Positions 31,885 to 32,964 of a stretch of 32,964 bases of DNA are shown piece after piece (the stretch's first letter is position 1; each line of letters opens with the position of its first letter). The notes beneath the pieces were generated by a model, which saw only the letters and a program-made list of their open reading frames with translations, made no database searches and was not told where the DNA came from. Position numbers and translations under genes: made by a program. The stretch is from Conidiobolus incongruus B7586 (lineage: Eukaryota; Entomophthoromycota; Entomophthoromycetes; Entomophthorales; Conidiobolaceae). The stretch lies in the NCBI GenBank assembly GCA_000697335.1, contig JNEM01016124.1:1-32964 (forward strand), read 5' to 3'.

Positions 31885-32964
31885 TTTTGATTAACATACC
31901 TTTTATATTTAAACTAGTTTTAACAAAAGCCAGTAAAATTATGAATTTTTAATTTTTAAAATATATTTTCTATTCAGCTGTAATCACTAAACAAATATAT
32001 CAAAATTAATAATATATGAAAATAATTCTAATATTTTGTGAATTGCTATTTATGAATTTAATATAATTATATTTCAATTTTTTTGGTAATTTCACTTATT
32101 ATATTTGTATTGATATTATTAATATCATTTTTAATACTTAATATTTGATCTTTTTCAATATATTTTTCTAGATAATTGCTACTTAATATTTATTAAAGTT
32201 TTGATTTTATTCAAAAGATAATGATTATTTATTATTTTAATTAAAAATGTTAATAAATTATATTGAATTTAATATTGTGAAAAGTTTTATATAGAATATG
32301 AAATTATTATAATTTTATAAAAATATTAAATATTCCAATTATTTTATAATTTAAATAATAAGAATTTTTTGTGATTGAAAAAAAATAAACATTTTAATAT
32401 ATAATATATAAAAATAAATATATAATATATAGTATAAAATTAATAATTTTTTATCATATTTTTAACAAAATTCTAATACTTAAAAAATAATACTTTATAT
32501 TAAAAATTAAAAATTGATATTTTATAAACTAATTAAATTTTCCTGTAGAAATTTTCTTTTTTATAAGCTAGTTTTTTAATTACTTAAAATAATTATAATT
32601 GCATAAGTTATAATCTAAGAAATATATTAGATATAGTAGTTTTTTAGTTATTTTTAATTAAAAAGTTTTTTCTAACTTTATATATATTTTATAATTATCA
32701 TATAGAATATTAAGTTTTTTTTAAATTATATTAAGAATATTAATTAAAAATAGTTTTATTTAAAAAAACAATATAAAGTTTATTATTAATTTATTTTCTT
32801 TTAAAAATTAAATAAGAATTTCAAATATTATTATAATTTATTATAAAAATTGATATTTACTTATTAATAAAATATTTATTTAAAGGAATTTATAAAAAAG
32901 GTTGATTTAACTTAATTTAACATTTTAATTTTGTTTTAGTAAAGAATTATATAAAAAAATTTAA
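31885..32964. other. Extremely AT-rich terminal stretch
   Basis: About 1.1 kb of almost pure A and T with many homopolymer tracts. No gene, RNA or tandem array is seen. It resembles 1-800 and 2150-4100. Confidence 0.6.

Noticed and set aside
1-32964. CRISPR arrays, operons, rRNA genes or an intact mobile element
   Set aside because: No regular repeat-spacer pattern, no polycistronic layout, no rRNA sequence and no transposase or reverse transcriptase reading frame was seen.

Overview
The window is nuclear DNA of a fungus. The evidence is short GT-AG introns of about 50-82 nt, a cyclase with the fungal Ras-associating / leucine-rich repeat / PP2C-like / class III layout, and a Fungal_trans regulator. 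Intergenic DNA is extremely A+T-rich. eIF3k and TRAPPC12, both absent from Saccharomyces cerevisiae, are present. I infer an early-diverging, AT-rich lineage (for example Zoopagomycota such as Conidiobolus), but the exact taxon is a guess.

Layout: eIF3k lies on the minus strand (1317-2057). A 4.5 kb gap with possible gene relics separates it from ornithine aminotransferase on the plus strand (6552-7949). A tRNA-Leu(UAA) (8993-9076) sits between that gene and the converging PWP2 gene, which has seven exons on the minus strand (9873-12812). A 3 kb divergent gap leads to a run of plus-strand genes: a Fungal_trans protein without a zinc cluster (15824-17656), a forkhead factor (19584-20722), a RidA-family deaminase of the 2-aminomuconate deaminase type (21359-22033), TRAPPC12 (22335-24596) and adenylyl cyclase (25576-30758). 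A tRNA-Gly(GCC) follows on the minus strand (31241-31311), then an unidentified 79-codon reading frame in a less AT-rich island (31645-31884), then very AT-rich DNA to the end.

The genes do not form one pathway. They cover translation initiation (eIF3k), ribosome assembly (PWP2), arginine/ornithine catabolism (OAT), aromatic amine breakdown (deaminase), vesicle tethering (TRAPPC12), cAMP signalling (cyclase) and transcription control (forkhead, Fungal_trans). I see no CRISPR array, no operon and no intact mobile element.

The most notable points are a 10-nt internal exon in the deaminase gene, a 19-nt exon and a frame-neutral first intron in the cyclase gene, in-frame alternative splice sites in two genes, a likely mitochondrial presequence on ornithine aminotransferase, a PP2C-like domain with altered metal-site residues, a small GC-rich hairpin island downstream of OAT, and several coding-like tracts in the gaps that may be gene relics. 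Exon boundaries were placed by reading frame, GT-AG sites and remembered family sequence; no transcript data were available.
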